A DNA stretch of 41,735 bases from Sulfurovum sp. Its GTDB lineage: Bacteria > Campylobacterota > Campylobacteria > Campylobacterales > Sulfurovaceae. Both the position numbers and the translations under genes were made by a program. The stretch's first letter is position 1; each line of letters begins with the position of its first letter. The notes beneath the pieces are model-generated. The model did not search any database. It had not been told where the DNA came from and was given only the letters and a program-made list of their open reading frames with translations. Shown piece after piece: positions 15,656 through 24,577 of this stretch. The stretch spans positions 1 to 41,735 of the forward strand of contig WFYB01000218.1 in the NCBI GenBank assembly GCA_015490315.1. The letters run 5' to 3'.

Positions 15656-16009
15656 TCAAGAGGTTCCGTCTTCGTTGGGATCCTCTTCATAGTACTCGAT
15701 ATTTTCAGGTGTTTTGAGTGTTGAAAGGTATTTTGCCATTGTGCGGGTCATATTCTCATCCATCGATTGGGCAAAGGAGATCATGACACTGCCCATCGTT
15801 GTGCGTGTCTTCCCCGCCTGCAGGTTTTTGAGCCGTTCATAGAGTACCTTCTCTTTGACCCCTTGCAGTCTCGGTGCCGAGACCCCCTCCCCATACATCC
15901 CGTGACAAGATTGACAGCCGTGTGTCAGATAGAAGTATTCTGCTTTTTGCATATCATCAGCGATCATGGGTGAAAGTGTCAATAGTGTATATAAAAGTAT
16001 ACGTTTCAT
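15656..16009 (-). CDS. Small secreted monohaem cytochrome c
   Basis: The 117-residue protein has a signal peptide (MKRILLYTLLTLSPMIA) and one haem-binding motif CQSCH in THGCQSCHGMYGEGVS, typical of class I cytochromes c. A C-terminal methionine such as the one in MGSVMISFAQSM may be the sixth ligand. The tail is acidic (YYEEDPNED). It is probably a periplasmic electron carrier. It is convergent with the DUF2231 gene, and only 8 bases separate the stops. Confidence 0.87.
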   Translation of the reverse strand: MKRILLYTLLTLSPMIADDMQKAEYFYLTHGCQSCHGMYGEGVSAPRLQGVKEKVLYERLKNLQAGKTRTTMGSVMISFAQSMDENMTRTMAKYLSTLKTPENIEYYEEDPNEDGTS

Positions 16010-16043
16010 AGGGGTATTTTATCATAAATCCAAATAATAAATA

Positions 16044-16766
16044 CTAATACAAAACCCGTGCAAGATAGAGTCCACTCCCCGGAGCGAGATCGGTGATGTA
16101 GCGTTCTTTACATGCAAGCTGTGTTTCGAGCTCCTTGAGGGTCATCTGCTTCTGCGCACACTGCATGGCAGCCTCAACCATCATTCTCACCTGTGAGCGT
16201 AGAAAGCCGTTGGCTTTGAAATAGATCGCATGGTAGGCACTGAAGCTTCGGTAACAGCTTTGATAGATATGCCGTCGTGTGGTGTGAGGATCGGCACCGG
16301 TCTTGTGAAAGTGGGCAAAATCATGCTTTCCTTCGAAAAGTGAGAGTGCCTTGGTGAGTATTTTCGGGTCAAAATCGGAATAGTATGAGAGGTAGTTGCG
16401 TTCAAATACCGTGGGCTTTACCGTTTTGAAAAGATAGCGGTAGACCCTTACTTTGGCATCGAACCTTGCATGGAAATCATCAGAAACAGGGGTGATATGC
16501 TTGAATGCCACAGCATCAAGCCTGCGGTTGAGTGCATGACGGAGCTTCTGAAGGTCACGCCAGTAGTAGGGGAGGTCAAAATGGATGATCTGTCCTGTCG
16601 CATGCACGCCGGCATCGGTTCTTCCGCTACCTGTGATAGACGAATCTATCTGAAGGCTCTGTAGTGCTTTTTCTATCGTAGTAGTGACAGTCTGTTGGGT
16701 TCGGGTCTGTCTCTGGAAGCCTTCAAAATAGCTTCCGTCATAGGCTACGACCGCTTTGACACGCAT
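16044..16766 (-). CDS. truA: tRNA pseudouridine(38-40) synthase TruA
   Basis: The 240-residue protein contains the catalytic-Asp motif SGRTDAGVHATGQ, the N-terminal RVKAVVAYDGSYFEGFQRQ and the LRSQVRMMVEAAM stretch characteristic of TruA, which isomerises U38-U40 of the tRNA anticodon arm. The ATG at 16766 shares a base with the lptF stop (TAATG); in-frame codons further upstream lie inside lptF and lack support. It is the last gene of the glmU-coaBC-uppS-prepilin peptidase-lptF-truA run. Confidence 0.93.
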   Translation of the reverse strand: MRVKAVVAYDGSYFEGFQRQTRTQQTVTTTIEKALQSLQIDSSITGSGRTDAGVHATGQIIHFDLPYYWRDLQKLRHALNRRLDAVAFKHITPVSDDFHARFDAKVRVYRYLFKTVKPTVFERNYLSYYSDFDPKILTKALSLFEGKHDFAHFHKTGADPHTTRRHIYQSCYRSFSAYHAIYFKANGFLRSQVRMMVEAAMQCAQKQMTLKELETQLACKERYITDLAPGSGLYLARVLY

Positions 16767-17785
16767 TAGAAATACCTTGCGACACGTAGATTGAAGAGCC
16801 ATCTTCCCAGTGCAAGTATCAAGAGTGCTGCTACGGAGAGCCATACCACAGTACCGTATTTCTCCAGCATCGAGGCGGTCATATAGAGAAGCAGTGCTGT
16901 AGCGAAGATGACAAGAAAAGCGTGATTTGTCTGATATCGCGGATTGATCATGGTAAATGCGGCAACAAGATAGACAGAGAGGAGCGGGATCAGAGAGACA
17001 ATGAGAAAAAAGAGTGCACGGTGCATGATCTTGGTATCATTTTTCATCTGCATCCAGTAACTGATGATGTCCTGAAAACGGAAGCTGCTCTTTTTTGCAG
17101 TGTCGAAGACTTCGAGTGTACGATACTGTGCCTGCTGCAGATTCTCTTTTTGGTATGTATAGCCGTAGCCATGTTCTAGAAGCAGGGAAGTGGTATGGTC
17201 TTTGTGGTTGATCTGACCGCGTTTGGATGAGAAGAACTGCTCTTCATTTTTCTCTGTACGGTTGTAGATCACGATATCTTTGAATTTTCCATTCTCCTCT
17301 TTTTTGACATAGATGTAGTAGTTGCCGAACTTTTGTCCGAGTTTGCCGGCAGAGATGTTGAGTTTTGCTTCATTTTTCTTGGACTCTTTGAAGGCTTTGT
17401 AAAACTGTTTGCTCATCGGCATCGCCAAAAAGGAGATCGTCAGCAGGAGGATCGAAAAGAGAAGTGCAAGTATCCAGAGACTTTTGAGGACATTGCCGGC
17501 TTTCAGCCCCAATGCGTAGAGTGCAATGAGCTCATTGTCCTGAGAGAGTTTGACAAGCGTATTGGCAAGTGCCGCGACAAAAGAAAGTGGCAGTGTATAA
17601 AATACAATATCGGGAATAGAGTAGCTGTAGAGTGTCAGAAGTTCCCAGAAGCTAAGCTTGATCTGTGCTGTAAGTGCAGAGATCTTGACGAGATAGATTA
17701 GTGATATGATGAGAAAAAATGGTAGAAATATCGTCAGGAACGTTTTGGTAAAGTTCTCGGAGATATATCTGCTGACACTAACCAT
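16766..17785 (-). CDS. LptF/LptG-family permease (YjgP/YjgQ)
   Basis: The 339-residue protein has the LptF/LptG layout: three N-terminal transmembrane helices (SVSRYISENFTKTFL..., PDIVFYTLPLSFVAALANTL), a periplasmic beta-jellyroll (about residues 130-245) and three C-terminal helices. LptF and LptG with LptB move lipopolysaccharide from the inner membrane to the LptA bridge. Whether this copy is F or G cannot be settled from the sequence alone. Start: ATG 17785, which overlaps the prepilin peptidase stop by 8 bases. lpxD and glmU in the window belong to the same envelope pathway. Confidence 0.87.
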   Translation of the reverse strand: MVSVSRYISENFTKTFLTIFLPFFLIISLIYLVKISALTAQIKLSFWELLTLYSYSIPDIVFYTLPLSFVAALANTLVKLSQDNELIALYALGLKAGNVLKSLWILALLFSILLLTISFLAMPMSKQFYKAFKESKKNEAKLNISAGKLGQKFGNYYIYVKKEENGKFKDIVIYNRTEKNEEQFFSSKRGQINHKDHTTSLLLEHGYGYTYQKENLQQAQYRTLEVFDTAKKSSFRFQDIISYWMQMKNDTKIMHRALFFLIVSLIPLLSVYLVAAFTMINPRYQTNHAFLVIFATALLLYMTASMLEKYGTVVWLSVAALLILALGRWLFNLRVARYF

Positions 17786-18515
17786 AGATGATCTTCTCAA
17801 TCAGTTGAGTGGCTTCGGTATCATAGAGATAGACGATAAAAGTCGCCATAGCAAGGAAAGGGACAAAAGGTACCCCCTTTTCTCTCCAGATCATCGCGGG
17901 GATGATCGCCAGTATCGCAGAGAGGAAGATCGCGACAAAGAAGTTGGGAAATCCAAGTAGTGCCCCCATCGTCCCGGCGACAATCACATCCGCTCCGCCC
18001 ATCGCCTGTCTGCGTGCCAGCCATGAGGAGAGTAGTCCTATAAGATAGAGTCCGCCCGCAGCCAGTGCCGCATTGATCGCTGCATGGATGAAATCAGGCT
18101 GAATGAGTGCAAAGAGCAGTGCGGCAAAGTTGACATTGTCAGGTACTGCCATATACTTGAAGTCGATCATCACCAGTACAAAGAGTGCAGCAAATGAAGC
18201 AGCGACAAACGGCAGATACCAGACGAGTCCCAGTTTGAGATAAAGTAGCAGAAAGATCAGCCCTGTTAGAAGCTCTACGATCGGATACTGCTTGGCAATT
18301 GGATCATTGCAAAAGGCACAACGCCCCTGAAGAGCAAGCCATGAGATGACGGGTATATTGTGGTACCATTTCAAGGGTGTCTGGCACTTTTGACATTTGG
18401 AAGCCGGAAATGCGATACTTTCGCCCTTGGGAATGCGATAGATCACGACATTAAGAAAAGAGCCGATAAGTGTACCGAAAATAAAAACGGCTGAAGCAAT
18501 AATGGTTTCGGTCAT
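17778..18515 (-). CDS. Prepilin peptidase (A24 family, PilD/GspO-like)
   Basis: The 245-residue membrane protein begins with the family block GSFLNVVIYRIPKGES and carries two zinc-type CxxC pairs (CQKCQTP and CAFCNDP) in its cytoplasmic loop. The two catalytic aspartates are expected in VMIDFKYMAVPD and in GGADVIVAG; the latter is a GGAD variant of the usual GxGD. It would cleave and N-methylate type IV pilin-like precursors. It overlaps uppS by 4 bases (ATGA) and lptF by 8 bases. Confidence 0.9.
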   Translation of the reverse strand: MTETIIASAVFIFGTLIGSFLNVVIYRIPKGESIAFPASKCQKCQTPLKWYHNIPVISWLALQGRCAFCNDPIAKQYPIVELLTGLIFLLLYLKLGLVWYLPFVAASFAALFVLVMIDFKYMAVPDNVNFAALLFALIQPDFIHAAINAALAAGGLYLIGLLSSWLARRQAMGGADVIVAGTMGALLGFPNFFVAIFLSAILAIIPAMIWREKGVPFVPFLAMATFIVYLYDTEATQLIEKIIYG

Positions 18516-19222
18516 TTTACACCTCCAAATTTGCGTGTACGGTGTTGATAGTCATAGATGATCTCCTCAAGTTCTTTTTTCGTAAAGTCCGGCCAAAAGG
18601 TCTGAGTAAATGCAAGTTCACTGTAGCTAAGCTGCCATAGCAGGAAGTTTGAGAGGCGCTGTTCTCCACTTGTGCGTATCAGCAGATCGATGTCACGGTA
18701 GGGTGTTTGCAGCGCCCCGGAGATATCATGCTGTGTGACTTCCCGTTTCCCCTCTGCGAGGAGCTTGTTGACCGCCATCGTAATCTCGGCACGCCCCCCA
18801 TAGTTGAGTGCGAGGATCTGTGTGAGTTTATTGTTCTCTTTAGTAAGCTCTTCTGTTTGGCGAATCCTCTCTCTAAGAGGTTCAGAAAAGGCATCCAGGT
18901 CACCAATTGCAAGAAAGCGTATGCCGTTTTCCTGATAGGTGGGAAGTTCATTTTCGAGATGCTTGTCGAGCATCTTCATGAGAAACTCCACTTCCATTTT
19001 GGGACGTTTCCAGTTTTCGGTACTGAATGCGTAGAAGGTCGCGCTCTCTATGGTCGGGTGTGCGGCACAGTAGGTGGTAATCTCCCGGATCACCTCGGCG
19101 CCTTTTTCATGCCCCTTGGTACGTTTGAGACCACGGGCGTTTGCCCATCGTCCGTTGCCGTCCATGATGATAGCGAGATGTTTCAGCGGTATCTCATGCT
19201 TGCTCAAGCGTTTTTGCCTCAT
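18512..19222 (-). CDS. uppS: Undecaprenyl diphosphate synthase UppS
   Basis: The 236-residue cis-prenyltransferase elongates farnesyl diphosphate with isopentenyl diphosphate to the C55 lipid carrier for peptidoglycan and O-antigen. Motifs: LAIIMDGNGRWANARG (catalytic Asp), YAFSTENWKRP, ALNYGGRAEI and DLLIRTSGEQRLSNFLLWQ. I chose the ATG at 19222, which overlaps the coaBC 3' end by 29 bases; a TTG at 19207 with GAGG upstream is an alternative. Frames further upstream are antisense noise inside coaBC. Confidence 0.93.
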   Translation of the reverse strand: MRQKRLSKHEIPLKHLAIIMDGNGRWANARGLKRTKGHEKGAEVIREITTYCAAHPTIESATFYAFSTENWKRPKMEVEFLMKMLDKHLENELPTYQENGIRFLAIGDLDAFSEPLRERIRQTEELTKENNKLTQILALNYGGRAEITMAVNKLLAEGKREVTQHDISGALQTPYRDIDLLIRTSGEQRLSNFLLWQLSYSELAFTQTFWPDFTKKELEEIIYDYQHRTRKFGGVK

Positions 19223-20462
19223 CGAGAATCTTCTGTGCCAGAGTGAACTTATCTGCTTTGCCCAATGGTTTGACCGCATCTTTGGTGACAAAGATGATCT
19301 CATTTTCATTTGTCCCGAAACTCTCTCTGTCTTTGAGTATATTAAGGCAGACTGCATCGACCTTCTTTTTCTCCAGCAGCGCCTTGGCATTCTCCAGGGC
19401 ATTGGCTTCATCCATCTCCGCTTTGAAAGCTACGGTTCTGATATCGAACTTATCGAGCGAAGAGAGGATATCCGGGGTCTGGGTCAGTTCAAGATTCCAC
19501 TCATCACCAAGAGCTGCTTTTTTGAGTTTGCCTGCTTGAGGGAACTTCGGTGTGTAGTCAGAGACAGCGGCGACCATAAAGAGGTAGGGGATTTTTTGGA
19601 TCAGGTGTCTGGGGTCGGCACTATTCATCGATGCACGGCTCATTTTGCCTTTTTTGGCGACACGCACGGCATCTTTGGTGTACTCAAGCAGCTCCTGGGT
19701 CTCTTCGACCTCTATCGTATAGATATCTTTGGGCAGCCCCTGTGTATCTTTGGTGGTGATGTAGCAGACATCGGCACCTTTGAGATAGAGTGCGAGTGCT
19801 GTGGCTTTTGCCATCTTGCCTGAGGAGTAGTTGCTCAGATAGCGCACATCATCGATCTTCTCGCGTGTGCCTCCGCCAGTGACCACCACACGACGATCCT
19901 CCCAAAATGGATCTATCATAAGCGCTTTGGCAGCTTCATAGAAGATATCTTCAGGTTCAGCAAGCGCACCTGCGCCTGTATCACCGCAGGCAAGCAGTTT
20001 GCTTTGCGGGTCGACAACGATGATATCGTTGACACGCAGCATCTTGATACTGCCTTCGGTGTAGTGGTTGGCAAGCATCTGCGTATTTGCTGCAGGGGCT
20101 ACGATCAGCTTTCCTTTGAAGGCAAGTGCGGTCTGCAGCAGGATATTGTCTGCGATCCCCTTGGAGAGTTTGTTGACACTGTTGGCTGTGGCGGGTGCGA
20201 TGAGCATGACATCACACTTTTTGCCAAGGTCGATATGGTTAAGTTCACTGCTCCAGCTCTCTGTCTCTTCGGTGAGGACAGGGTTACGTGTGAGTGCCTC
20301 AAAAGTGAGTGCAGAGACAAAACGCTCTGCAGAGGGGGTCATCACCACATGTACCGAAGCACCTGCCTTGACAAGCAGTCTGGCGATATCGCACGCTTTG
20401 TAGGCTGAGATGCTGCCGGTGACACCGAGCAATACCTGTTTGCCTGAAAGATTGATTTGCAT
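19194..20462 (-). CDS. coaBC: Bifunctional phosphopantothenoylcysteine decarboxylase/synthetase CoaBC
   Basis: The 422-residue protein makes 4'-phosphopantetheine from phosphopantothenate in CoA synthesis. The N-terminal flavoprotein CoaC domain has LGVTGSISAYKACDIARLL, APATANSVNKLSKGIADN and the substrate-recognition PAANTQM. The C-terminal CoaB synthetase has VVTGGGTREKIDDVRYLSN followed by YSSGKMA, then VAAVSDYTP. A basic insert-like stretch around KKGKMSRASMNSADPRH precedes VAAVSDY. The ATG at 20462 follows the glmU stop by one base. Confidence 0.93.
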   Translation of the reverse strand: MQINLSGKQVLLGVTGSISAYKACDIARLLVKAGASVHVVMTPSAERFVSALTFEALTRNPVLTEETESWSSELNHIDLGKKCDVMLIAPATANSVNKLSKGIADNILLQTALAFKGKLIVAPAANTQMLANHYTEGSIKMLRVNDIIVVDPQSKLLACGDTGAGALAEPEDIFYEAAKALMIDPFWEDRRVVVTGGGTREKIDDVRYLSNYSSGKMAKATALALYLKGADVCYITTKDTQGLPKDIYTIEVEETQELLEYTKDAVRVAKKGKMSRASMNSADPRHLIQKIPYLFMVAAVSDYTPKFPQAGKLKKAALGDEWNLELTQTPDILSSLDKFDIRTVAFKAEMDEANALENAKALLEKKKVDAVCLNILKDRESFGTNENEIIFVTKDAVKPLGKADKFTLAQKILDEAKTLEQA

Positions 20463-20463
20463 A

Positions 20464-21768
20464 TTAGTTTTCTCCGAAAAATTTATAAAAGAAGTTTTTG
20501 ACACGTTTGAGCGGTGTTCTGGAGATTGCCAGTTCGCCCTGTGCGATATCTTTGTTGACGGTGGTACCGGCTGCGATCATCACATCATCCTCGATGGTGA
20601 GAGGGGCGACGAGTTGTGTGTCACTGCCGACAAAGACATTTTTGCCGATCTTTGTGGGGTACTTTGCTTTGCCGTCATAGTTACAGGTGATCACACCTGC
20701 ACCGATGTTGCTGCCCTCTTCGATTGTCGCATCGCCGATATAGGCGAGATGTCCCGCTTTGACCCCGGTGAGGGTGGACTTTTTGACCTCTACGAAGTTG
20801 CCGATATGGGTATCTTTGAGCAGTGAGCCCGGACGGATCCGTCCCATAGGACCTACATCGGAGTGCTCTATACGGGATGCTTCGATGACCGAATGGCTTT
20901 TGATATGCGAGGAGATGATCTCGCTTGCCCCGAGGATAGTCGCGCCGTTTTCGAGGATACACTCACCCTCAAAGCGTGCACGGCAGTCGATGTAGATCGT
21001 CTCAGGCAGACGCATGGTGACGCCTTGACGCATCAGATCGGCTTTGATCCTGCGTTGCATCAGCTCTTCTGCGTGTGCGAGATCAAGCTTGGAGTTGACG
21101 CCTTTGAACTCCTCTTCAGCGACAAATACGGGATACACGGTTTTACCTTCATCCACCGCCATCTTGATGATGTCTGTCAGGTAGTACTCCTGCTGCGCAT
21201 TGTCGTTGGAGAGTCTGGGGATATAGCGATCGAGCAGCTCTTTTTTGACGCAGTAGACACCGGCATTGACGGTTTTGATCTCTTTTTGCGCGGGGATACA
21301 GTCTTTCTCCTCGACGATCTCGTGCACCTTGCCATCAAGTATCACGACCCGTCCGTATCCGCTCGGGTTTTCCAGCTCTATGACAGACATATTGATATCG
21401 GCATCCCCTTGGGTCAGTGCCTTGAGCGATGTCTCTGTGACCAGAGGCATATCGCCGTTGAGGATGAGGGCTTTGGTGTGTTTGACCTTGACACCTTTCA
21501 TCGCACCACCGGTACCCGGGAACTGCTTGGCATCTTGCATATGGAAGTGTATTTTGTCCATATCCTCTTCGTAGGCATCTTCGATCGCTTTACGGATGCG
21601 CTCAGCCTGATGGTAGAGTACGATGGTAATGTCGTTTGACAGTTCCCGCGCCGCATCGATAGCATGAAAAAGCATCGGCTTTCCGGAGATCTCATGGAGG
21701 ACTTTGGGAGTGGTGGATTTCATTCTGGTACCTTGCCCGGCAGCAAGAATGACAACAGATATAGACAT
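20464..21768 (-). CDS. glmU: Bifunctional N-acetylglucosamine-1-phosphate uridyltransferase GlmU
   Basis: The 434-residue enzyme acetylates GlcN-1-P and then forms UDP-GlcNAc, the precursor of peptidoglycan and lipid A. The N-terminal pyrophosphorylase begins SVVILAAGQGTRMKSTTPKV. The C-terminal half is a left-handed beta helix with hexapeptide repeats, including LAYIGDATIEEGSNIGAGV, TCNYDGKAKYPT and the catalytic region FVGSDTQLVAPL. It is the first gene of the leftward core operon that runs to truA. AAAAGGTG precedes the ATG. Confidence 0.95.
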   Translation of the reverse strand: MSISVVILAAGQGTRMKSTTPKVLHEISGKPMLFHAIDAARELSNDITIVLYHQAERIRKAIEDAYEEDMDKIHFHMQDAKQFPGTGGAMKGVKVKHTKALILNGDMPLVTETSLKALTQGDADINMSVIELENPSGYGRVVILDGKVHEIVEEKDCIPAQKEIKTVNAGVYCVKKELLDRYIPRLSNDNAQQEYYLTDIIKMAVDEGKTVYPVFVAEEEFKGVNSKLDLAHAEELMQRRIKADLMRQGVTMRLPETIYIDCRARFEGECILENGATILGASEIISSHIKSHSVIEASRIEHSDVGPMGRIRPGSLLKDTHIGNFVEVKKSTLTGVKAGHLAYIGDATIEEGSNIGAGVITCNYDGKAKYPTKIGKNVFVGSDTQLVAPLTIEDDVMIAAGTTVNKDIAQGELAISRTPLKRVKNFFYKFFGEN

Positions 21769-21897
21769 AGCAGAACACCTTTTTGAAACAAAATAGTCAA
21801 AATAATATTTAGCGATTATACCAAATTGTGATTAAAGGGGGTTATCTATCAGTTGCAGTTGTGCTGTACGTATGAAAATTACGACTTGATCATAGCA

Positions 21898-22638
21898 TTA
21901 CCAGAATTCTTTGTTTTTTTGTTCTTTAAGTGTAGGATTTAGAGAAGTGTGCAACTGTTTTGGCAAATTTAGACGAACTCCTTGTGATCTTTGTGTTTCA
22001 ATGAGATCTGAACCAAGAAGTGAGCGAAGTCTATAGATAAGCGTACGTAAAGATGACGGGCTTGATGGTGCATCTTGATATAGCATCTCTTCAAGAACAC
22101 TTAATGGTACATAATTTCCTTTTGCATCAATGAGTATTTTTAGTAGATTGAGTTTTTTACCATAGAGCGAGATCTTTTTGTCATAGGAGTACAAAAAATT
22201 GTGGCGTAGATCAAAATGAAACTCTTCATTGAGCTGAATATGATGGATAAGAGGGTTTTCTTCGAGATTTTTTTGTGCTAGTTTGAGTAGAATAAGAAGC
22301 TCTTTGTCATCGATAGGTTTGACAAGGTATCCTATGGGATTTGTAGCAAGAGCGGCTTCAACTGTTTTGTCATCTGTATACGCGGTAAGGTAGATGACAG
22401 GGGCTTGCGTTGGGAGTTTGTGATAGAGGGCTATACCGTCTATAGTATCATTGAGATGAATATCCATAAGGATAAGATTGATATGTGGATGGGTCTCTAT
22501 AAGGTCAAATGCTTCTTGGGGTGTAGTGGCATAGTCTATTACATCATATCCCTCTTTTTGAATTTTTGTAGCGAGGTTGAGTGCTAAGAGTGTTTCATCC
22601 TCAACAATTAAGATATGCAATCTAGCTCTTTGCATCAT
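21898..22638 (-). CDS. Response regulator with winged-helix output
   Basis: The 246-residue protein has an N-terminal receiver (LHILIVEDETLLALNLATKI), with phosphoacceptor Asp59 in LILMDIHLND, Thr85 and Lys107 in YLVKPID. The C-terminal OmpR-like winged helix runs from about 140 to 232 (SSLRTLIYRLRSLLGSDLIE). The ATG overlaps the histidine kinase stop (ATGA), and AAGGA lies upstream. It is the output half of a two-component pair with the kinase at 22635-24464. Base composition is more A+T rich than in glmU next door. Its likely target is discussed with the direct repeats at 24502-24519. Confidence 0.9.
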   Translation of the reverse strand: MMQRARLHILIVEDETLLALNLATKIQKEGYDVIDYATTPQEAFDLIETHPHINLILMDIHLNDTIDGIALYHKLPTQAPVIYLTAYTDDKTVEAALATNPIGYLVKPIDDKELLILLKLAQKNLEENPLIHHIQLNEEFHFDLRHNFLYSYDKKISLYGKKLNLLKILIDAKGNYVPLSVLEEMLYQDAPSSPSSLRTLIYRLRSLLGSDLIETQRSQGVRLNLPKQLHTSLNPTLKEQKNKEFW

Positions 22639-24464
22639 TGTTTTTCCTTCCAAGAGAGTGTCACACGAGTCCCCTCTGAGTTTTCAATACTCAGATTTGC
22701 ACGAAGTTGTTTTTTGCTGAGTGTCTCGACGATAGTTAAACCCAAAGAGGAACTTTTAGGTTGTTTTATATATCCCTTTCCATTATCATAAACACTCATG
22801 TATATTGTATCATCCTTTTTATAAACACTGATCTTAATAAAACCGGTTTTTTTAAATGCATATTTAAAAGAGTTTGTAATGAGCTCATTAAGAATAAGCC
22901 CACAGTAGATCAAATCTTGCAGTGAGATGTTTACTTGAATATCATAGATAACATCGACATCTTTATTGAAATTAACCTTAATGGTTTCAACAATTGCCTC
23001 AAAGTACTGATGTGTTGGGAGTTGAATAGTGTTTTCGTTGAGATAAAGAAGTTCATACAGTTTCGCAAAAGAGTTGATGCGATTACAGGTAATGGTGAGC
23101 TCTTTTTTTGTATCTTGCAAGACAGCATTATGTATCTGTAGCTCTAGTAGAGAGATCACCATTGAAAGATTATTTTTGACTCTGTGTTGCAACTCTTTAA
23201 AGAGGATCTCTTTTTCCTCAAGGGATGCTTGGAGTTTACGTGTTTGTTGCTCAACAAGATTTTGAAGTCGGAGTTGTTCACTCTTTTGCATAGCAAGCAG
23301 TTTTTCGTTGAGGATCTCTTTTTGTTTGTTGAGGTTTTTGATGCGGTATGCCAAAGCTATGGAAAATATGAAAGTTTCCAAAGCAAAAGCAACTTCATTG
23401 ATATATCTAAAATGTTCAAAAAGGTTAATCATACCAAGTGACTGTAATATAGACAAGGTAAGGGAGATAATGATAAAACTCCACCCTAACAGGTAAACTA
23501 CAGCTTCAGTTGTTCCTTTGAGATAGGCGTAAACACCAGCACTAATCATCAAGATAGAAAGAGGAAAGAAGATAACCATTACATTGAGATCAAAGAGTAT
23601 ATTGTCGTAACTCAAAAGTGCAACGAGTGGTAAAAGATAGAGATAAAACTTTAGCCAAAAATGGATTTTGGCAAATCGCTGTGTATCTAAAAACTCCATC
23701 GTAAAAAGAATCATAGGTATCACGAGAAGAACTATATAGACCATAGTCCCTTTTGTGATGAGTATGTTAACAGTGTCATTAAAAAAGTAAAGTTGTGCAA
23801 TCCCAAGGTTGAAGGACTCAAAAAACAAAACACCAATGAGATATAGCACATAGTAAAGATAGACTTTCGATAGAGTGAAAAAATAGAGTATGAGATTGTA
23901 AAGAAGCAGTGTAATAATAACAGCAAAAAATATAAATATCATGATAAGATTTTTATAAGTATAATGGATAAAATCTTCTGTATTCCATAAAACAAGTTTG
24001 ATAATGAAGTTGGATATCTCTGAGTGTGCACTGAGTAGAAGTGTTTTGCTCTCATATGGCTGCAGTGTAAAAGTGTAGTTTGGATTTGTAAAGTATGCTG
24101 ATGGTTGTTTATAAAACTGCCCTTCTAAAATCGTATTATTCCCATCATATATTGTGAGTTTCTCTATTTCACTGTTTTCGTTTTCGAGAACTTTTGTCAA
24201 GGTTTTGGAGCTTGTGTTTGTAAAGCGGCAACGTACCCAGACTGTGGAGTTTGGAGAGATCCCAATGTTGATGATATCTGTATCTATTGGATGAAACTGT
24301 TGTTTCTCTACCTCTTTTTTAGAAAGTGGCGGATAGGAGTCAAGAAAAACCTCACATTGTTTTAAAATAGACACGGATGAAGTGTTTTGATCAATATTCA
24401 TGCTGTAAAGCAAAGAGGGTGCAACAACAAATATCATAAAAAAATATTGAAATAAACTACGCAT
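22635..24464 (-). CDS. 7TM-DISM sensor histidine kinase
   Basis: The 609-residue kinase has a signal peptide and a periplasmic DISM-type sensor domain (about residues 25-165). Seven transmembrane helices follow (about 170-373), then a coiled coil (375-418), a HisKA_2 dimerisation domain with phospho-acceptor His427 in FKELQHRVKNNLSM, and a HATPase (N-box LNELITNSFKYAF, G-box DNGKGY, SSSLGLTIVETL). The DISM domain resembles carbohydrate-binding folds, so the ligand may be a sugar or surface polymer; that is inference. It is co-translated with the response regulator and divergent from the FISUMP protein gene, sharing a 113-base regulatory region. Confidence 0.92.
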   Translation of the reverse strand: MRSLFQYFFMIFVVAPSLLYSMNIDQNTSSVSILKQCEVFLDSYPPLSKKEVEKQQFHPIDTDIINIGISPNSTVWVRCRFTNTSSKTLTKVLENENSEIEKLTIYDGNNTILEGQFYKQPSAYFTNPNYTFTLQPYESKTLLLSAHSEISNFIIKLVLWNTEDFIHYTYKNLIMIFIFFAVIITLLLYNLILYFFTLSKVYLYYVLYLIGVLFFESFNLGIAQLYFFNDTVNILITKGTMVYIVLLVIPMILFTMEFLDTQRFAKIHFWLKFYLYLLPLVALLSYDNILFDLNVMVIFFPLSILMISAGVYAYLKGTTEAVVYLLGWSFIIISLTLSILQSLGMINLFEHFRYINEVAFALETFIFSIALAYRIKNLNKQKEILNEKLLAMQKSEQLRLQNLVEQQTRKLQASLEEKEILFKELQHRVKNNLSMVISLLELQIHNAVLQDTKKELTITCNRINSFAKLYELLYLNENTIQLPTHQYFEAIVETIKVNFNKDVDVIYDIQVNISLQDLIYCGLILNELITNSFKYAFKKTGFIKISVYKKDDTIYMSVYDNGKGYIKQPKSSSLGLTIVETLSKKQLRANLSIENSEGTRVTLSWKEKQ

Positions 24465-24501
24465 AAACAGATGTTAGCATTTATAAAAAAATAATTCAAA
24501 T

Positions 24502-24519
24502 GTGACGCAAAAGGTGACG
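24502..24519. promoter_or_regulatory. GTGACG direct repeats, candidate response-regulator site
   Basis: GTGACG occurs at 24502-24507 and again at 24514-24519, a 12-base phase typical of OmpR-family sites. The pair sits just upstream of the extended -10 at 24526-24534, at the usual -35 position. Confidence 0.45.
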
Positions 24520-24525
24520 TTGTGC

Positions 24526-24534
24526 TGTTACAAT
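24526..24534 (+). promoter_or_regulatory. Extended -10 promoter of the FISUMP protein gene
   Basis: TGTTACAAT (TGn plus TACAAT) lies 43 bases before the ATG at 24578. A weak or absent -35 next to GTGACG repeats suits an activated promoter. Confidence 0.5.
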
Positions 24535-24577
24535 AAGCTGATTAATTTAAGATGGATCTGCTACTAGGAGTAAAAAG

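Noticed and set aside
19223-19411. Extended N-terminus of UppS
   Set aside because: The frame lies inside coaBC and gives Arg/Met-rich, non-family sequence; synthase similarity begins only after the chosen start.
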